Assembly: GCA_021790555.1 (NCBI GenBank)
Contig: JAJYGY010000152.1
Coordinates: forward strand, 1 to 9,084
DNA: 9,084 bases
DNA from: a bacterium
GTDB lineage: Bacteria > Oederibacteriota > JAJYGY01
Reading direction: 5' to 3'
Shown here: positions 7,113 through 9,084 of the stretch, piece by piece
Numbering within the stretch: the first letter of the stretch is position 1
Layout: each line of letters begins with the position of its first letter
Position numbers and translations under genes: made by a program
Notes under the pieces: model-generated
Seen by the model: the letters and a program-made list of their open reading frames with translations, nothing else
Databases searched by the model: none
Told to the model about the DNA's origin: nothing

Positions 7113-7349
7113 GTGACGCGGACGCAGATCTACCTTTCGGACGAGGAACGCCGCCATTTGAAGCGGCTTTCCGCCCAGACCGGCAGGAAGCAGAGCGAGC
7201 TGATCCGCCAGGCCGTCGACGCGATGATTTTCTCGGGACGCCGGGAGGCCCGGGCCTCGGCCCTGGAGGCGGGCCGGGGCCTGTGGGCCGGCCGCGAAGA
7301 CCTGCCCGATTTCGGGAGGCTGCGCCGCGGGTGGGACCGGGCCCGTTGA
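7113..7349 (+). CDS. vapB: ribbon-helix-helix antitoxin (VapB-like)
   Basis: This 78-residue protein has an N-terminal ribbon-helix-helix DNA-binding fold: strand RTQIYLS (3-9), helix DEERRHLKRLSAQTG (10-24), then KQSELIRQAVDAM (26-38). Its C-terminal tail GLWAGREDLPDFGRLRRGWDR (56-76) fits the toxin-neutralising tail seen in RHH antitoxins paired with PIN toxins, where a GIW-DR-DLPD-LR-WDR pattern is common. I choose GTG 7113 because GGAGG ends 5 nt upstream; an in-frame TTG at 7101 would place the RBS inside the gene. The stop is followed by one base and the ATG of the toxin remnant, the usual coupled layout. The gene appears intact although the toxin is not. It may still repress its own promoter, or act against PIN toxins encoded elsewhere; this is inference. 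Confidence 0.85.
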   Translation: MTRTQIYLSDEERRHLKRLSAQTGRKQSELIRQAVDAMIFSGRREARASALEAGRGLWAGREDLPDFGRLRRGWDRAR

Positions 7350-7350
7350 C

Positions 7351-7500
7351 ATGGCGAGGGGCTGCCTGGTCGACACGGACGTGCTGGTGGACTACCTGCG
7401 GGGCCGGCCCGCGGCCGAGGAAAGCGGCGCCGAACTGGTGACGCTCAACCAGAAGCATTTTCCCTGGGTGAAGGCCCTGAAGGTTCCCTACCGAAAGTGA
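7351..7500 (+). pseudogene. vapC: PIN-domain toxin remnant (VapC-like, internal deletion)
   Basis: A 49-codon frame starts one base after the antitoxin stop (TGACATG) and ends at TGA 7498-7500. Its first ~22 residues, starting MARGCLVDTDVLVDYLRGRP, are a typical PIN/VapC N-terminus with the first metal-binding Asp (D8). Its last ~25 residues, GAELVTLNQKHFPWVKAL (26-43) followed by KVPYRK, are a typical VapC C-terminus. Intact family members run to about 130 residues, so roughly 80 central residues are missing, with both ends still in the same frame. The central Glu and Asp of the active site are gone, so nuclease activity is not expected. The junction lies near residues 21-26 (AAEESG). The remnant could persist as a small antitoxin-binding peptide, but a decaying gene is the simpler view. 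The codons stay G/C-ending throughout and no frameshift is needed. Confidence 0.8.
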
Positions 7501-7529
7501 GGGCGGACCCGGAGAGGCGAGGAGGCGGA

Positions 7530-8867
7530 TTGAAGGACGAACCGGTGGTCATCCTGGGGGCGGGGCTGGCGGGCATGGCGGCGGCCCACCGCCTGGGAAA
7601 GCGGCGCAGGCCCTACCTGCTCTTTGAGCGCGAAGGCAGGCCCGGCGGCCTGGTGCGCTCTGAGCGCGTGGCGGGCTACACCTTCGACTACACCGGCCAC
7701 CTGCTGCACATGAAGCGCCGGGAGACCCGCGACCTGGTGCTGAAGGAACTGGGGCTGGAAGGGCGCTTCCTGGCCGTGCAGCGGCGGTCCTTCATCTTTT
7801 CCAAGGGCGTGTACACGCGCTACCCCTTCCAGGCCAACACCTTCGGCCTGCCCGTGGACGTGGTGCGCGAATGCCTGGAAGGCTTCGTCCAGGCCCGCCT
7901 GGACGAAGCCGCCCGCGCGGCCCGGCCGGCCGGCCGTTCCAAGGGCCCCGCCGGGGAGGGGAATTTCGAGTCCTGGATCCTGCGCACCTTCGGCCCCGGC
8001 ATCGCCCGGCACTTCATGCTTCCCTACAACGCCAAGCTCTGGGGCGTGCCGCCCCGCGAGATGACCACGGAATGGATGGGCCGCTTCGTGCCGCAGCCGG
8101 GCCTTTCCGAGGTGCTGCGCGGCGCCCTGCAGGACCGGCCCGAGGCCACGGGCTACAACGCCCATTTCCTCTATCCCAGGAGCGGGGGCATCGAGGTGCT
8201 GGCCCGGGGCTTCGCCGCGAAGGTGGAGGCGCGGCTCAACACCGAGGCCGTGGAAGTGGACCTGAAGGCGCGCCAGGCGCGCTTCTCCGACGGAAGCTCG
8301 GTCCGGTTCCGGCGCCTGATCAGCAGCCTGCCCCTGAAGACCCTGGTGTCGCTCATCCCCGCCTGCCCGGCGCGGGTGCGCCGGGCCTCCGCGCGCCTGC
8401 GCGCCACCGGCGTGCTCAACGTCAATTTCGGCGTGGCCGGCAGGAACATCTCGGACAAGCACTGGATCTACGTGCCCGAGGAGCGCTTCCCCTTCTACCG
8501 GGCCGGCTTCTACCACAACTTCTCCCCTGCCATGGCGCCCAGGGGCTGCTCCAGCGTGTACGCCGAGGTCAGCCTGGGCCCGGCAAGCCCCCGGGTGGAT
8601 CCGGCCAGGGCCGCCGAAAAGGTGCGGCGGGGCCTCATCGAGATGGGGGTGCTGAAGCCCGGGGACCGCATCGCCGCCCGCTTCACGGCCCACATCCCCG
8701 GCGCCTACGTGGTCTACGACCCGCACCGCGCCGCCGCGGTGGCCGAGATAAGGGATTACCTGCGCGAAAACGGCGTCCTCAGCACCGGGCGCTGGGGCAG
8801 CTGGGAATACGGCAGCATGGAAGACGCCATCTGGCAGGGCATCGAGGCGGCGGACCAGTCGGCCTGA
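7530..8867 (+). CDS. FAD-dependent UDP-galactopyranose-mutase-like / amine-oxidase-fold flavoprotein
   Basis: This 445-residue cytosolic flavoenzyme begins with the dinucleotide-binding motif GAGLAG (10-15), followed by a FEREGRPGG segment that binds the FAD ribose region. Mid-protein features include HFMLPYNAKLWGVPP and the RSGGIEVLARGF segment. The C-terminus GRWGSWEYGSMEDAIWQGIE (420-439) is the second FAD-contact motif, and the preceding YVVYDPHRAAAVAEIRDYL resembles the UDP-galactopyranose mutase layout. It is not a close match to classical Glf from memory, and such proteins are often labelled protoporphyrinogen-oxidase-like, but the polysaccharide neighbours favour a sugar substrate. 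I choose TTG 7530 because AGGAGG (7520-7525) is 4 nt upstream. GTG 7497 would overlap the toxin remnant's stop and add an arginine- and glycine-rich leader before the FAD motif; it cannot be excluded. Confidence 0.75.
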   Translation: MKDEPVVILGAGLAGMAAAHRLGKRRRPYLLFEREGRPGGLVRSERVAGYTFDYTGHLLHMKRRETRDLVLKELGLEGRFLAVQRRSFIFSKGVYTRYPFQANTFGLPVDVVRECLEGFVQARLDEAARAARPAGRSKGPAGEGNFESWILRTFGPGIARHFMLPYNAKLWGVPPREMTTEWMGRFVPQPGLSEVLRGALQDRPEATGYNAHFLYPRSGGIEVLARGFAAKVEARLNTEAVEVDLKARQARFSDGSSVRFRRLISSLPLKTLVSLIPACPARVRRASARLRATGVLNVNFGVAGRNISDKHWIYVPEERFPFYRAGFYHNFSPAMAPRGCSSVYAEVSLGPASPRVDPARAAEKVRRGLIEMGVLKPGDRIAARFTAHIPGAYVVYDPHRAAAVAEIRDYLRENGVLSTGRWGSWEYGSMEDAIWQGIEAADQSA

Positions 8868-8882
8868 CGCCCCCCACTTCGC

Positions 8883-8903
8883 CTGGCGGCCTGAGGCCGC
8901 CGG
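8883..8903. repeat. inverted repeat (hairpin) in the spacer before the GT4 gene
   Basis: GGCGGCC (8885-8891) and GGCCGCC (8895-8901) form a perfect 7-bp stem around a TGA loop. One G-U pair and one C-G pair extend it to 9 bp in the + strand RNA. No T-run follows, so it is unlikely to be a classical intrinsic terminator. It ends about 10 nt before the AGGAAG ribosome-binding site (8914-8919) of the next gene. It could modulate expression between the two genes, protect an mRNA 3' end, or be a REP-type palindrome. Confidence 0.5.
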
Positions 8904-8928
8904 CTCCGCAGAAAGGAAGCGCCCCGCG

Positions 8929-9084
8929 ATGAAGGGCAGGATCAAAGTCGCCGTCGTCATCACGCGCCTGGACCTTGGCGGGGCGCAACAGGTGGCGCTG
9001 GAGACGGCCAAAAGGCTCGACCCGGAGCGCTTCGAGGCCTTCCTCGTGGCCGGGCCGGGCGGCATGCTGGACCAGGAGGCCGAG
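8929..9084 (+). CDS. GT4-type (GT-B fold) glycosyltransferase, N-terminus only
   Basis: The first 52 residues are present and the frame is open at the right edge. The start reads MKGRIKVAVVITRLDLGGAQ, continues QVALETAKRLDPERFEAFLV (21-40) and then AGPGG. A beta strand followed by a glycine-rich LGGAQ loop is the characteristic N-terminus of GT4-family, GT-B-fold cytoplasmic glycosyltransferases that act on lipid-linked intermediates. AGGAAG (8914-8919) lies 9 nt before ATG 8929. The nucleotide-sugar-binding C-terminal domain lies outside the window, so substrate and completeness cannot be judged. It is 61 nt downstream of the flavoenzyme and probably in the same operon. Confidence 0.85.
   Translation, partial: MKGRIKVAVVITRLDLGGAQQVALETAKRLDPERFEAFLVAGPGGMLDQEAE

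Noticed and set aside
7488..9065. A 525-codon minus-strand open frame
   Set aside because: It is antisense to the flavoenzyme, whose + strand FAD motifs are unmistakable. The minus frame shows no motifs.
1..9084. CRISPR array, tRNA, rRNA or insertion-sequence transposase
   Set aside because: No regularly spaced direct repeats, tRNA-like or rRNA-like sequence, or transposase-like frame was found on reading either strand.

Overview
The window is very GC-rich, with a strong third-position G/C bias, and every credible gene lies on the + strand. The DUF1844 protein together with a GT-C/WecA-type polysaccharide locus suggests a high-GC Deltaproteobacterium in the broad sense (Desulfobacterota, Myxococcota or a relative). 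This is inferred from gene families and composition; no rRNA or other taxonomic marker is present.

Layout, left to right: the 3' tail of an unidentified gene (1-72); a small DUF1844 protein (92-424); an exported protein of about eight TPRs (429-1346); two large polytopic GT-C-type membrane glycosyltransferases (1384-2904 and 2947-5025); a WecA/TagO/MraY-superfamily polyprenyl-phosphate sugar-1-phosphate transferase (5072-6160); a soluble STAS-like plus GHKL-ATPase fusion (6206-7069); a ribbon-helix-helix antitoxin (7113-7349); a 49-codon remnant of its PIN/VapC toxin (7351-7500); a UDP-galactopyranose-mutase-like FAD flavoenzyme (7530-8867); and the start of a GT4-type glycosyltransferase running off the right edge (8929-9084). 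Spacers are 1-61 nt, so most of the window could be one transcription unit. I saw no convincing promoter or U-tract terminator, and no gene-free stretch exceeds 300 bases.

The core is best read as a lipid-linked surface-polysaccharide or protein/lipid glycosylation locus. The WecA-like enzyme would load the first sugar phosphate onto undecaprenyl phosphate. The GT4 enzyme would extend it in the cytoplasm. The flavoenzyme may make or remodel an unusual sugar. The two GT-C enzymes would transfer sugars from polyprenyl-phosphate donors on the periplasmic face. The STAS/ATPase protein is the only regulatory-looking gene inside the core.

The most unusual item is the toxin-antitoxin scar. The antitoxin gene is complete with a canonical RBS, but its toxin keeps only the first ~22 and last ~25 residues, joined in frame, with the whole middle of the PIN domain missing. 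A second oddity is a ~30-residue Gly/Arg-rich insertion in a loop of the first GT-C protein, whose DNA contains a strong hairpin and is flanked by a 7-bp inverted repeat, as a small repeat element inserted in frame might look. I found no clear evidence of a wholly new defence or mobile system.
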